Assembly: GCF_963455295.1 (NCBI RefSeq)
Contig: NZ_OY734020.1
Span: 1,302,001 to 1,366,000, forward strand
DNA length: 64,000 nt
Direction of reading: 5' to 3'
Source: Candidatus Thiodiazotropha sp. CDECU1
Lineage (GTDB): Bacteria; Pseudomonadota; Gammaproteobacteria; Chromatiales; Chromatiaceae
Shown here: piece after piece, positions 53,130-62,238 of the stretch
Position numbering within the stretch: position 1 is the first letter of the stretch
Layout of the letters: each line of letters opens with the position of its first letter
Program-made: the position numbers and the translations under genes
Notes under the pieces: generated by a model
Told to the model about the DNA's origin: nothing
What the model saw: only the letters and a program-made list of their open reading frames with translations
The model's database searches: none

Positions 53130-53540
53130 TTATTCATTTTTCATGTTATCCATAACTTCCGCACTCTTCTCTTTGGTGGCGTCCACCACCTCGCCTGTCT
53201 TGGTTTTTGCTGCATCATAAACCTCAGCACTCTTTTCACCAACTGCTGAAACGACCTCTTTTGTCTCCTCTTTTACCGCGCTGCCCATCTCGCTGGCGGC
53301 CTGCTTGGTGTTTTCATAGACCTCCTTGCTGGTATCAACAACCGCATCCGCCGCGTCTTTACTGACCTCTTTGGTTTTTTCCCATGTCTCTTTACCGGCT
53401 TCGGCGACCTTGTCTGTGATATTGGTTGCAGAGTATTTCATCTCTTGGGTAGTGGAGGAGGATTCCGGATCACTGGATTGGCTGCAAGCTGTCAGGGCGA
53501 ACAGGCCACTTAATGCTAGTACAAGTTTGGTGTTGCTCAT
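53130..53540 (-). CDS. Lipoprotein with LEA/apolipoprotein-like amphipathic repeats
   Basis: A 136-residue protein with a lipoprotein signal; the lipobox LTAC gives a lipidated Cys at about residue 20. The mature part is a series of 11-residue amphipathic helical repeats rich in Lys, Glu, Ala and Val (for example KEVSKDAADAVVDTSKEVYEN), as in LEA-type or apolipoprotein-like proteins. Such proteins have been linked to desiccation or membrane stress protection. Two ATG codons are near the 5' end (53546 and 53540); the second has GAGGG at better spacing. It lies directly upstream of acnA. Confidence 0.78.
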   Translation of the reverse strand: MSNTKLVLALSGLFALTACSQSSDPESSSTTQEMKYSATNITDKVAEAGKETWEKTKEVSKDAADAVVDTSKEVYENTKQAASEMGSAVKEETKEVVSAVGEKSAEVYDAAKTKTGEVVDATKEKSAEVMDNMKNE

Positions 53541-53699
53541 AATCATATTCCCTCAATGTTCAAATATGTAATCAATTCCACAGTGGTTACTACCGCGGTT
53601 CCTATTTATACATTGAAATGCTGCTTATAATCTGTCACTTAGTGTGATGAGTTAACCTTTTTTCACATTGATCGCATGGATCTACGCAACCACGCGCGA

Positions 53700-54362
53700 C
53701 TATTTTTCCCTTTTGGATGAGCTGTTTGCTTGTAAGTCCAGTTGGAGGTTGTCAAGGAGTTGTTTGCAAGCATTGGTGTAGCGTCTGCGCACAAATAAAA
53801 GCTGCCTGCGTTTACCACCGGTCTGTCGCCACAGGGTGGCTGCCCTGATGCCGGACAGCAGCAAGGCGCGGATTTTATTTACATTGTCGCTGTTCTGCAG
53901 GTAAACAGGCTCTCCACTCACCATGATTCTGGGAGAGAGCTGGCTGATATTGTCAGCATAGATCTCCGCCAGGGCGCCAAGAATATTACTGTGTGTGGCT
54001 GGGAAGTGGACCAGCCTTTGGGCGATGGTTGTAAGACCGTGCTTTATCTGTTCCAGGCGATCCAGATGGCGACTGAGTTTACGTTCCAGTTGGATAATCC
54101 CGAGCAGATAGCGGGTCAGTTCATCATCCCGTGTCTCTTCACCACTCAATTGACGATAGGTTAGCCGAAGACCAGGCTCGATCCCCTTCAGGCCACCATA
54201 CACATCCACCACACTGTCTGCATCGATCTGGAACAGGCTATGGATGTTTGCTGCAATACTGTCAGCGTTAACCAATCCGCGACGTGCCACTTGTTGAACC
54301 AGGCTTGATGCCTGGTATATGCCTGAAAGGGCGATTGCACGATCACTGTCGCTGTATTTCAT
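53700..54362 (-). CDS. hflD: High-frequency lysogenisation protein HflD homologue
   Basis: A 220-residue protein similar in layout to E. coli HflD: RAIALSGIYQASSLVQQVA at the start, a LxRYxLxxxxLERKLS helix (LTRYLLGIIQLERKLSRHL), IYADNISQLSPRIMVSG and the C-terminal LLSGIRAATLWRQTGGKRRQLLF. HflD is a peripheral inner-membrane protein that affects lambda CII in E. coli and is otherwise of unclear role. It follows mnmA 36 bases later, the standard mnmA-hflD order. The start ATG 54362 is preferred over GTG 54374. Confidence 0.88.
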   Translation of the reverse strand: MKYSDSDRAIALSGIYQASSLVQQVARRGLVNADSIAANIHSLFQIDADSVVDVYGGLKGIEPGLRLTYRQLSGEETRDDELTRYLLGIIQLERKLSRHLDRLEQIKHGLTTIAQRLVHFPATHSNILGALAEIYADNISQLSPRIMVSGEPVYLQNSDNVNKIRALLLSGIRAATLWRQTGGKRRQLLFVRRRYTNACKQLLDNLQLDLQANSSSKREK

Positions 54363-54398
54363 CTGTTTGTTCACTACTGGAAATTGAATTCCTGGTTC

Positions 54399-55520
54399 TT
54401 AGTTAGTATTTGCCACACTTGGCACGGTTTCGGTCTCCTCAATGATACCTCCTCCAAGGCAGCTGTTGTTGTGATAGAACACAATCGACTGTCCTGGCGT
54501 CGCCGCCCGCTGGGGTGAATCGAACTCCACCTGATAGCGTTGATCATCCCCAGCCGAGACTCGGCAGGACTGGAGCGGCTGACGGTGTCGAATTCTTGCC
54601 AGGCAGTTCAGGGGATCATCGGTTGGTGGTTGACCCGCTACCCAATGCATCTGATTGGCGGTGAGGAGATCGCACATCAGCAAGGGGTGATCATGACCCT
54701 GTACCGCAATCAGGACATTTCTTCCAATATCCTTTGCTGCCACGAACCAGGGGGCCTCGACTGAGTCTCGCCGGCCGCCTATGCCCAATCCCTGCCGTTG
54801 CCCGAGGGTATAGTAGATCAAACCCTGGTGGCGACCGATGATATTGCCTTCGGGATCCTCGATATCGCCGGGCTGCGCCGCCAGAAAACGTTGCAGGAAA
54901 TCCCTGAACTTACGTTCACCAATGAAGCAGATGCCGGTGCTGTCCTTCTTTTTATGATTGGGAAACCCCGCCTTTTGTGCAATCTCCCTGACCTGATGTT
55001 TACTCAACCGGGCGAGGGGAAAAAGGCTGTGACTCAAGGCTCTTTGGCCCAGCATATAGAGAAAGTAGGTTTGATCCTTATCCTCATCCGCGGCCCTCTG
55101 CAGTTGATAGCCCGCCCCATCCCTGGCTACTGCGGCATAGTGCCCGGTTGCGATAGTGGACGCCTGTAAATGATCCATAGCGTGGTCGAGAAAGGCCTTG
55201 AACTTGATTTCACGGTTGCATAGCACATCCGGGTTGGGGGTTCGGCCGGCGCCATACTCAGCAAGAAAATAGGCAAAAACCCGGTCCCAATACTCGGTGG
55301 AAAAGTTGACTGTATGCAGTTGTATCTTCAGACAATCGGCCACCGCCTGAGCGTCAGCCAGGTCTTCCGTCGCGGAACAGTAATCAGCACTGTCATCCTC
55401 CTCCCAGTTCTTCATGAACAGACCTTCGACCTGGTAGCCCTGCTGTTGCAACAGTAAGGCGGCGACGGATGAGTCCACACCACCGGAGAGACCGACTATG
55501 ACTCTGCCTTTATCTGGCAT
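54399..55520 (-). CDS. mnmA: tRNA 2-thiouridylase MnmA
   Basis: A 373-residue enzyme adding sulfur to U34 of tRNA-Lys, -Glu and -Gln. The ATP-binding PP-loop [15 protein letters not shown] is at residue 9 and the catalytic cysteines are in [12 protein letters not shown] and [12 protein letters not shown]. The ATG 55520 gives the normal N-terminus [10 protein letters not shown]; the open frame to 55583 lies inside rluE. Its start overlaps the rluE stop by 11 bases, so the two genes are co-transcribed. Confidence 0.96.
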   Translation of the reverse strand: MPDKGRVIVGLSGGVDSSVAALLLQQQGYQVEGLFMKNWEEDDSADYCSATEDLADAQAVADCLKIQLHTVNFSTEYWDRVFAYFLAEYGAGRTPNPDVLCNREIKFKAFLDHAMDHLQASTIATGHYAAVARDGAGYQLQRAADEDKDQTYFLYMLGQRALSHSLFPLARLSKHQVREIAQKAGFPNHKKKDSTGICFIGERKFRDFLQRFLAAQPGDIEDPEGNIIGRHQGLIYYTLGQRQGLGIGGRRDSVEAPWFVAAKDIGRNVLIAVQGHDHPLLMCDLLTANQMHWVAGQPPTDDPLNCLARIRHRQPLQSCRVSAGDDQRYQVEFDSPQRAATPGQSIVFYHNNSCLGGGIIEETETVPSVANTN

Positions 55521-56091
55521 GGTTCTGCCTATTTCTGGCTTGATCCGATTTCTCTTCGCTGTCACCGATGATGATCCACTCACCAGGTTGGAGGTTCTTC
55601 AGGCGCCAGCGGTCAACTGCGACACGAATCAGGCGCAGGGTAGGGTATCCGACTGCCGCCGTCATACGGCGGATTTGGCGATTTCGTCCCTCACAAAGCT
55701 GAATCTCCAGCCAGGAGGTGGGGATTGATGCCCGGTGGCGTATAGGCGGGTTCCTCGGCCAAAGGTTGGGTTCATCCATCCGTTTGACCTTTGCCGGCAG
55801 GGTTGGACCATCTTTCAGGTTGACGCCCTGTTGCAGTCGAGTGATGGCCGTGGGATCCGCCACACCCTCAACCTGAACCCAGTAGCGCTTCCAACGCTTA
55901 CGACTGGGGGCAGTCAGGCGGTGTTGTAATCTGCCGTCATCGGTGAGCAGCAGCAGACCTTCGCTGTCCCGGTCGAGTCGCCCGGCAGCGTAGATCCCCT
56001 TTACGGAGATGTAGTCGGCAAGGGTCTCACGTCCCTCGGTGTCGGAAAACTGTGTCAGGACCCCATAGGGTTTATTGAAAAGAATCAGCAT
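55510..56091 (-). CDS. rluE: 23S rRNA pseudouridine synthase RluE
   Basis: A 193-residue RsuA/RluE-type synthase lacking an S4 domain. The catalytic Asp is in [14 protein letters not shown] (near residue 40) and the family end motif is [12 protein letters not shown]. RluE modifies U2457 of 23S rRNA in E. coli, and the neighbour order rluE-mnmA-hflD is as there. The start ATG 56091 gives [15 protein letters not shown], the usual family start. Confidence 0.93.
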   Translation of the reverse strand: MLILFNKPYGVLTQFSDTEGRETLADYISVKGIYAAGRLDRDSEGLLLLTDDGRLQHRLTAPSRKRWKRYWVQVEGVADPTAITRLQQGVNLKDGPTLPAKVKRMDEPNLWPRNPPIRHRASIPTSWLEIQLCEGRNRQIRRMTAAVGYPTLRLIRVAVDRWRLKNLQPGEWIIIGDSEEKSDQARNRQNHAR

Positions 56092-56269
56092 TCTAGGGTA
56101 ACCGCGGTAGATCCCGATTTGCCTGGATAAAAGGCGTTATGATAGTACCGCAGTGGTGAAACTGGAACCTGTCATTCTCCCATGTGCCTCACGCGTCGGA
56201 CAGCTGACCCTGAGTGGTGATTGGCGCCGCGGATCAAGCGGTCTTGGGCCGAGTCAGAATTGGGGAATG

Positions 56270-56302
56270 AAAAAAGCCGGATCGGGATCACCGAACCGGC
56301 TT
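56270..56302 (-). terminator. Intrinsic terminator of the cold-shock gene
   Basis: On the minus strand GAAGCCGG-TTCGG pairs with CCGA-TCCGGCTT and is followed by six T (plus strand A at 56270-56275). It lies 38 bases downstream of the cold-shock gene. Confidence 0.8.
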
Positions 56303-56339
56303 CGTCTTTTACTGATCAGGCGATCAGCTATTGTCAGGT

Positions 56340-56555
56340 CTATTCGCTTGCTGCAACCCGTTGGATATTGGTTGCATGAAGTCCTTTGGGTCCTTGACTG
56401 ATCTCAAATTGGACCTTCTGACCCTCCTTCAAGGTTTTGTATCCATCCATCTCAATTGATGAAAAGTGGACGAAAACGTCCTGTTCTCCATCTTCCGGGG
56501 TTACAAAACCGTAGCCCTTGGCGTTGTTAAACCACTTTACGACTCCAGTCGCCAT
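56340..56555 (-). CDS. Cold-shock protein (CspA family)
   Basis: A 71-residue RNA chaperone with the RNP1 and RNP2 motifs GYGFVTPED and VFVHFSSIE. It starts [14 protein letters not shown] and is full length. Monocistronic, with its own terminator. GAGGAG precedes the start, and a long AT-rich upstream region could provide a long 5' leader as in other csp genes. Which paralogue it is cannot be told. Confidence 0.95.
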   Translation of the reverse strand: MATGVVKWFNNAKGYGFVTPEDGEQDVFVHFSSIEMDGYKTLKEGQKVQFEISQGPKGLHATNIQRVAASE

Positions 56556-57232
56556 AGCTATTACTCCTCACTATCGAAGACCCGGGAGGGTGGAGTGGTA
56601 GTAGCTTCGCGGTTGAGATTTAGAGCGCATGCGGCAGGGAGAGATATTAAAAAAAACCGGTTAGAAGAGATTTCTATTGGATTGTTTAAGTGTCTCTACA
56701 AAGCCTCAATGTAAAAAAATCCCAACAGTAACCCGCTACCTGTTATTTTGCAGAGAGGCTCGAAACTGCTCTGTCCACCTGCCCAAGTACCAGCCATTAG
56801 TTAAAAACAGTGGGCGTCAATATAACAGCCCTAATTAAAGTGTTGCTGATCCTTCTAAAATGGGAACTATTATCAACACTGTAGGGAGAAGTATAGTGTT
56901 CTCTCGTCATCGGTCAACAAATATGTAAATTTTCTAAAAGTTATTAGGTTGTTATTGGTGTTTTCCCTAATATATCGGGTCTATCCATACGAAGAATCCC
57001 TAGGCAGCATATACCCAATAAGTGGTAATGAGAGGATACTGGCCTGAAGAGAGAGGACTACGCTCATTAAGCAGGAATGCAACTTTCAAACAGCTTGGCA
57101 TTCGAATCTTATTCTCGATTTCGCTAAGATATTGTTTCGCTAACTGCATCCACCATATCTTCTGAGTTGAACCAAATATCCCGAATATAATTCCGCTTTT
57201 CAGGCCATATTGGCCTGCTAGAATCAGCCATT
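56556..57232. other. Intergenic region between the cold-shock gene and clpS
   Basis: About 680 bases, AT-rich in the middle, between divergent genes. It must hold the cold-shock promoter and leader, and the clpS promoter. No gene, repeat or terminator was recognised; a short minus-strand frame overlapping clpS has no coding character. Confidence 0.5.
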
Positions 57233-57553
57233 ATGAGTAATCGAGAACAAACATCACACGAAGACGGTCTAGCATTACAGGAGGCAGTACCGAAACTCAA
57301 AAAACCTCCATTGTTTAAGGTTATTATCCTGAATGATGACTTTACACCCATGGAATTCGTGGTTTTGGTTTTGGAAACCTTCTTTAACATGGACCGGGAG
57401 AAGGCGACCCGAGTGATGCTTCATGTGCATACCCGCGGTGTTGGGGTGTGTGGCGTATTTACGAAAGACGTGGCTGAAACAAAGGTGTCACAAGTCAATG
57501 ATTACTCTCGCAGCAACCAGCATCCGCTGATGTGCACCATGGAGGAGACCTGA
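57233..57553 (+). CDS. clpS: ClpS, adaptor of ClpAP protease
   Basis: A 106-residue adaptor for N-end-rule substrates. The core is typical: [17 protein letters not shown], then a helix with [29 protein letters not shown], which holds the substrate pocket. The flexible N-terminal extension of about 30 residues inserts into ClpA. It lies 24 bases upstream of clpA, the usual pair. Confidence 0.96.
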   Translation: MSNREQTSHEDGLALQEAVPKLKKPPLFKVIILNDDFTPMEFVVLVLETFFNMDREKATRVMLHVHTRGVGVCGVFTKDVAETKVSQVNDYSRSNQHPLMCTMEET

Positions 57554-57577
57554 GCGGAGCTATATGGAGTTTCTGAG

Positions 57578-59851
57578 ATGTTAAACAAAGAGTTGGAATT
57601 TACCCTGAATCAAGCATTCAAGAATGCCAAAGAAAGGCATCATGAATTCATGACGGTGGATCATCTATTGCTTGCCCTGTTGGACAATCCCACCGCTGTC
57701 GCGGTGCTGCGTGCCTGTGGAGCGGATATTGAGAGCATGCGAAAAAACATCAGCAGTTTTGTCGACGAGACGACACCGCTCATACCCGATGGGGATGACA
57801 GGGAGATTCAACCCACCCTGGGATTTCAGCGAGTGCTGCAGAGGGCTGTATTCCATGTCCAATCATCCGGTAAAAATGAGGTCACGGGCGCCAATGTGCT
57901 AGTCGCCATATTCAATGAGCAGGACTCACAGGCGGTGTTTTTTCTGAATGAACAACATGTGAGTCGACTGGATGTTGTTAACTATATATCCCATGGCATA
58001 TCCAAGGTCGACGGCGCAAGCCAGGAAGAGACACCAGCCGATCTATCCAGTGAGTCCAAGGGTGATGGTCAGACGAGCCCATTGGAGAGTTATGCCTCCA
58101 ATCTGAATCAACTTGCGGAACAGGGCAAGATCGATCCCTTGATCGGTCGTCTGCAGGAGGTCGAGCGCACCATCCAGATACTCTGCCGGCGGCGCAAAAA
58201 CAACCCGTTACTGGTGGGAGAGGCAGGTGTAGGTAAAACCGCAATTGCAGAGGGTCTGGCGAAGAAGATCGTAGATAGTGAGGTGCCCGACGTACTTGCC
58301 AATGCCACCATCTACGCCCTCGATCTTGGGACCCTGGTTGCGGGTACAAAATACCGCGGTGATTTTGAGAAACGCCTGAAGGCGGTGCTTGCGGAACTGA
58401 AACGGGAAAAGGATGTGGTGCTGTTTATCGATGAGATACATACCATCATCGGCGCAGGGGCTGCATCCGGTGGGGTTATGGATGCCTCGAACCTGATCAA
58501 ACCGGTGCTGGCCTCCGGGGAGTTGCGTTGTATCGGTTCCACGACCTACCAGGAGTTCAGGGGGATCTTTGAGAAAGATCGCGCCCTGGCCCGGCGTTTC
58601 CAGAAGATCGATGTGGAAGAGCCCACTGTGGCTGAGACGGTGGAGATCCTGAAGGGGCTGAAAACCCGTTTCGAGGAACATCACCATATCGAGTATACCC
58701 AGGATGCCTTGAACAGCGCCGCGGAACTCTCGGATAAATATATCAACGACCGTCATCTGCCCGATAAGGCGATCGATGTCATCGATGAGGCTGGCGCGAA
58801 TGTACAGCTGCAACCGGAAGAGGAGCGGAAAAAGGTCATTGATGTGGATGAGGTTGAGGCCATTGTGGCGAAGATTGCGCGGATTCCGCCGAAGAAGGTC
58901 TCCACATCCGATACCGAGGCCCTGCGCAATCTTACCCGGGATCTCAAGCTGGTCGTATTTGGACAGGATCCGGCCATCGATGCCCTGACGGCTGCCATCC
59001 GCATGAATCGCTCCGGCCTGGTCAATGAGGGTAAGCCGGTTGGTTCCTTTCTCTTCACCGGTCCTACCGGTGTCGGTAAGACCGAGATCAGTCGCCAGCT
59101 GGCGAGGATCCTCTCTATGGAACTGATCCGCTTCGATATGTCCGAGTATATGGAGCGCCACACCGTTTCCAGGCTGATCGGTGCACCGCCAGGGTATGTC
59201 GGGTTCGACCAGGGTGGACTGTTGACAGAGGAGATTGCCAAGCATCCTCACTGTGTATTGTTGCTCGATGAGATCGAGAAGGCTCACCCTGATGTCTTCA
59301 ATCTTTTACTCCAGGTGATGGATCACGGTACCCTAACCGACAACAATGGTCGCAAGGCCGACTTCCGCAATGTGGTGATCATCATGACCACCAATGCCGG
59401 TGCCCAGGAGATGAGCCGCTCGTCCATCGGTTTCACCAAGCAGGATCATAGTAGCGACGGCATGGAAGCGATCAAAAAGATGTTCACCCCCGAGTTCAGA
59501 AACCGTCTGGATGCAATCATCCAGTTCGCCGGCCTCACACCTGAGCATATCGCCAAGGTGGTGGATAAATTCATCTTCGAGCTGGAGGGGCAGCTACAGG
59601 AGAAACATGTCAGTCTGGTGATCGAAGCGGAAGCCAGGGTATGGCTAGCGGAACATGGCTATGATCCGAAGATGGGCGCCCGCCCGATGGCAAGGTTGAT
59701 TCAGGATGAGATCAAGAAACCCCTGGCGGAGGAGCTGTTGTTCGGTAAGCTGGCCGGTGGAGGAGTGGTCAAGGTCGATGTGGCGGATGATAAGCTGCAG
59801 TTTGATATTATCGGGGAGCAGGTGCCCGATACCACATTGGATGATAACTGA
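57578..59851 (+). CDS. clpA: ClpA, AAA+ unfoldase of ClpAP protease
   Basis: A 757-residue unfoldase. It has an N-domain with two Clp repeats (about 1-145), a first AAA+ module with Walker A GEAGVGKT and [12 protein letters not shown], and a second with GPTGVGKTE and [12 protein letters not shown]. The IGF-type loop for ClpP docking lies near [10 protein letters not shown] (about residue 615). Full length. It is convergent with infA only 6 bases away. Confidence 0.97.
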   Translation: MLNKELEFTLNQAFKNAKERHHEFMTVDHLLLALLDNPTAVAVLRACGADIESMRKNISSFVDETTPLIPDGDDREIQPTLGFQRVLQRAVFHVQSSGKNEVTGANVLVAIFNEQDSQAVFFLNEQHVSRLDVVNYISHGISKVDGASQEETPADLSSESKGDGQTSPLESYASNLNQLAEQGKIDPLIGRLQEVERTIQILCRRRKNNPLLVGEAGVGKTAIAEGLAKKIVDSEVPDVLANATIYALDLGTLVAGTKYRGDFEKRLKAVLAELKREKDVVLFIDEIHTIIGAGAASGGVMDASNLIKPVLASGELRCIGSTTYQEFRGIFEKDRALARRFQKIDVEEPTVAETVEILKGLKTRFEEHHHIEYTQDALNSAAELSDKYINDRHLPDKAIDVIDEAGANVQLQPEEERKKVIDVDEVEAIVAKIARIPPKKVSTSDTEALRNLTRDLKLVVFGQDPAIDALTAAIRMNRSGLVNEGKPVGSFLFTGPTGVGKTEISRQLARILSMELIRFDMSEYMERHTVSRLIGAPPGYVGFDQGGLLTEEIAKHPHCVLLLDEIEKAHPDVFNLLLQVMDHGTLTDNNGRKADFRNVVIIMTTNAGAQEMSRSSIGFTKQDHSSDGMEAIKKMFTPEFRNRLDAIIQFAGLTPEHIAKVVDKFIFELEGQLQEKHVSLVIEAEARVWLAEHGYDPKMGARPMARLIQDEIKKPLAEELLFGKLAGGGVVKVDVADDKLQFDIIGEQVPDTTLDDN

Positions 59852-59857
59852 TCGTTA

Positions 59858-60076
59858 TCAGCGTGCGCGATAGGTGATACGTCCCTTGGACAGATCGTAA
59901 GGAGTCAACTGCACTGTGACCTTATCTCCAGTGAGTATGCGGATGTAGTGCTTACGCATCTTGCCGGAAATATGGGCCGTCACCACGTGACCGTTCTCCA
60001 GTTCCACACGGAACATGGTGTTTGGCAAGGTCTCAATGACCGTGCCTTCCATCTCGATAAAATCTTCTTTCGCCAT
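59858..60076 (-). CDS. infA: Translation initiation factor IF-1
   Basis: A 72-residue S1-type RNA-binding protein: [29 protein letters not shown] and the end GRITYRAR. It is convergent with clpA, as in many gammaproteobacteria. The ATG 60076 is the family start; the frame extends to 60214 without support. Confidence 0.97.
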   Translation of the reverse strand: MAKEDFIEMEGTVIETLPNTMFRVELENGHVVTAHISGKMRKHYIRILTGDKVTVQLTPYDLSKGRITYRAR

Positions 60077-60530
60077 ACGATAAATGCTCAACCTGTTAAC
60101 AAAACCGGGCGGATTATAGCACAAGGCCCGGCTGGGAAACCCGCCATTATCAGTATATTTCCGCATATGGCAAGTGATTCCGTCCATTATTCTCACTACC
60201 TGGCTGTCGATCACTCCACCCTGAAGAGGATATTCCGCTGCCGGCTCCCGGCTTAACCCTGTGTCGCAACACAGACGAATCGCGACATGGTCATGGCTAA
60301 TCGAACATTAGCTGCAAATATCTCTCAAAAAAACATGGGTTTAACCAAATAACATTAGGATTGGATGGAATTTGCACTGCCAATGTTTTGTAGACTGAGA
60401 GTGTATTGGATAGTTGGTAAACGAAAGTGAATTCTTTGCCTGCATAGAGGATCGGATTTATACGAAACATGAGGTTGTGACTGCAGATCTCATAACAACA
60501 GGGCAATCTGTTTACAGTTGGAGAGAGAAG
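60077..60530. other. Intergenic region between infA and the intradiol dioxygenase gene
   Basis: About 450 bases. It contains the infA promoter and a short hairpin (CTGTGT-CGCA-ACACAG near 60260) without T-run. No coding frame was convincing. Confidence 0.45.
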
Positions 60531-61184
60531 ATGAAACGCAACTACAATCGCCGCGAGTTGCTCCTCAACACAGCTTCGCTCGCCTCCCTCTCGTTGCTCC
60601 CCGGAGCCTCCCTCAGCGCAGCTTTGATTGAGACCCCCCGTCAGACTTCGGGACCTTTCTACCCAACCCGGATACCCTTGGACAGTGATAACAACCTGGT
60701 CGATGTGGAGGGCAGTGAGAGTCCCGCCGAGGGTCAGGTAACCCACATTTTCGGACGCCTGCTGGATACCAGTGGTCGCCCGATTAGAAATGCACAGATT
60801 GAGATATGGCAGTGTGATGCCTTTGGCTTCTACCACCACCCGAGGGATCGCGGCGGTGTTGCCGATGCCAATTTCCAGGGATTCGGTCGTACCCTTGTGG
60901 ACAGCAGCGGTGGCTACAGATTTCGCACTATCCGACCCGTCGCCTATCCCGGTCGTACGCCGCATATCCACGTTCGTGTGCTAGGTATAGGATTCGAGAG
61001 CTTCACCACTCAGATGTACGTGGCAGGGGAGGCGGAAAACGATAACGACTTTATTCTCAACAGAGTGCGTAATCGAAAAGCCAGGGATTCGATAATCGTA
61101 CCTCTTGAGGCGGCGCCTGAGATCGAGTCGGGGGCATTGGCCGGCAACTTCGATATCGTGCTTGGGCTCAGTCCCACCATGTAG
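60531..61184 (+). CDS. Exported intradiol ring-cleavage dioxygenase-like protein
   Basis: A 217-residue protein with a twin-Arg leader (NRRELLLNTASLASLSLLPG). The catalytic domain resembles protocatechuate 3,4-dioxygenase: a GPFYP start (SGPFYPTRIP), GRPIRNAQIEIWQCDAFG-FYHHP with a Tyr ligand, and YPGRTPHIHVRV with the paired His iron ligands. Exported intradiol enzymes may cleave catechols outside the cytoplasm; substrate unknown. ATG 60531 follows GAGAGAG and gives the Tat start; the longer frame to 60414 lacks support. It is convergent with a tautomerase-family gene. Confidence 0.83.
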   Translation: MKRNYNRRELLLNTASLASLSLLPGASLSAALIETPRQTSGPFYPTRIPLDSDNNLVDVEGSESPAEGQVTHIFGRLLDTSGRPIRNAQIEIWQCDAFGFYHHPRDRGGVADANFQGFGRTLVDSSGGYRFRTIRPVAYPGRTPHIHVRVLGIGFESFTTQMYVAGEAENDNDFILNRVRNRKARDSIIVPLEAAPEIESGALAGNFDIVLGLSPTM

Positions 61185-61291
61185 TGGGATGAAGGAAATA
61201 TTCACCGCAAATGGACGCGAATTACCGCGAATGGCCACAAAACCATTCCGACAACGCCGTCAACAAGATGTTATCAAGGGAGGCTTGACGA

Positions 61292-61690
61292 TTAGTCTGC
61301 CAGGGGATTCTCTCCCTGCTGCCAACTTGCCAGATATTTTTCAAACAGATGGAAATCCTCTCCCTTGTGTTCGGTGAAGGTGACATAGATATGCTCCTGG
61401 GGTATCGCCAGGGTTCTGTTGATGATCGCCATAAAGCCCAATGCCAGGTCCCTGCGCTGCTGCAGGGTGCGACCGCTTCGAATGTCCGCATTAATAAGTG
61501 CAACGCCTTGTTCCGGCTCTTCCACGCGGCCGATTGAAAGATTGTAGGTGCCGAATTCACGAATCGAAACCGCAATGTGATCCATGCCGGTCTCCATCAC
61601 CTCTGCAAACAGGGTGCGTACCTCAGAAGCAATTATCTGTTTTTCTATATCCGATGCTGTTTTGTTGATATCGAATTGTAGATGGGGCAT
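61292..61690 (-). CDS. Tautomerase superfamily protein
   Basis: A 132-residue protein with Pro after the initiator Met (MPHLQFDINK), needed for tautomerase catalysis. The middle contains AVSIREFGTYNLSIG and RDLALGFMAIINRTL, and the C-terminus PQEHIYVTFTEHKGEDFHLF. The pattern is that of 5-carboxymethyl-2-hydroxymuconate isomerase-like or MIF-like tautomerases. Its placement next to an intradiol dioxygenase (convergent, 107 bases) suggests aromatic breakdown, but the two are not in one operon. Substrate unknown. Confidence 0.72.
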   Translation of the reverse strand: MPHLQFDINKTASDIEKQIIASEVRTLFAEVMETGMDHIAVSIREFGTYNLSIGRVEEPEQGVALINADIRSGRTLQQRRDLALGFMAIINRTLAIPQEHIYVTFTEHKGEDFHLFEKYLASWQQGENPLAD

Positions 61691-61779
61691 TGGTCCTCCT
61701 CTTATTAACAGCAGTATTGGGTGATGGTTTTTTTAATTCTGAATGAATGAGTTCACTTCGTTCACGGGTTGTTGGTTCC

Positions 61780-62052
61780 CCCTCTCCCTGGCCCTCTCCC
61801 GCGAGGGGAGAGGGGACGTTCTTATTAGAGTGTATCCAAAGCTTCATGTCAGTTGGTAGACACGCTTTCTGTACAAGAGCAGCCTTGATCCGTGCATTCC
61901 CTCTCCCCTCGCGGGAGAGGGCCAGAGAGAGGGGACGTTCTTATAGAGTGTATCCAAAGTTTCATGTCAGTTGGTAGACACGCTTTCTGTTCAAGAACAG
62001 CCTTGATCCGTGCATTCCCTCTCCCCTCGCGGGAGAGGGCCAGGGAGAGGGG
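61780..62052. repeat. 119-bp tandem duplication bounded by three CCCTCTCCC palindromes
   Basis: Copy 1 is 61808-61926 and copy 2 starts at 61927 with a period of 119 bases, about 95 percent identical by eye. Palindromic modules of the type CCCTCTCC...GGGAGAGGG are at about 61780-61815, 61899-61934 and 62017-62052. No coding content. The internal part reads GTGTATCCAAAG, CATGTCAGTTGGTAGACACG and so on in both copies. Confidence 0.85.
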
Positions 62053-62238
62053 GATATTAAATCTTTGAGCGCAGCGAACACCGCAACTTAATAGCTTTTC
62101 AAGCCACTACTCAATTCTCGCAGCTACCACCGCATGACTGATCATGGTGGATGATCAAGTATGATTTTGAGTCTAGTCGCATTCAATTGCGACTTGGTTT
62201 TTATATCACCCTCCCTTAGGGGGAGGGTGTGTTGATGG

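Noticed and set aside
58208-59287. Minus-strand open frame of 359 codons
   Set aside because: Antisense to clpA; a shadow of strong codon bias.
59948-60256. Plus-strand frame of 102 codons over infA
   Set aside because: Mostly antisense to infA; the part outside it has no recognisable domain.
62209-62231. Palindrome CACCCTCCC/GGGAGGGTG downstream of valS as a terminator
   Set aside because: No T-run follows on the minus strand; left unassigned.
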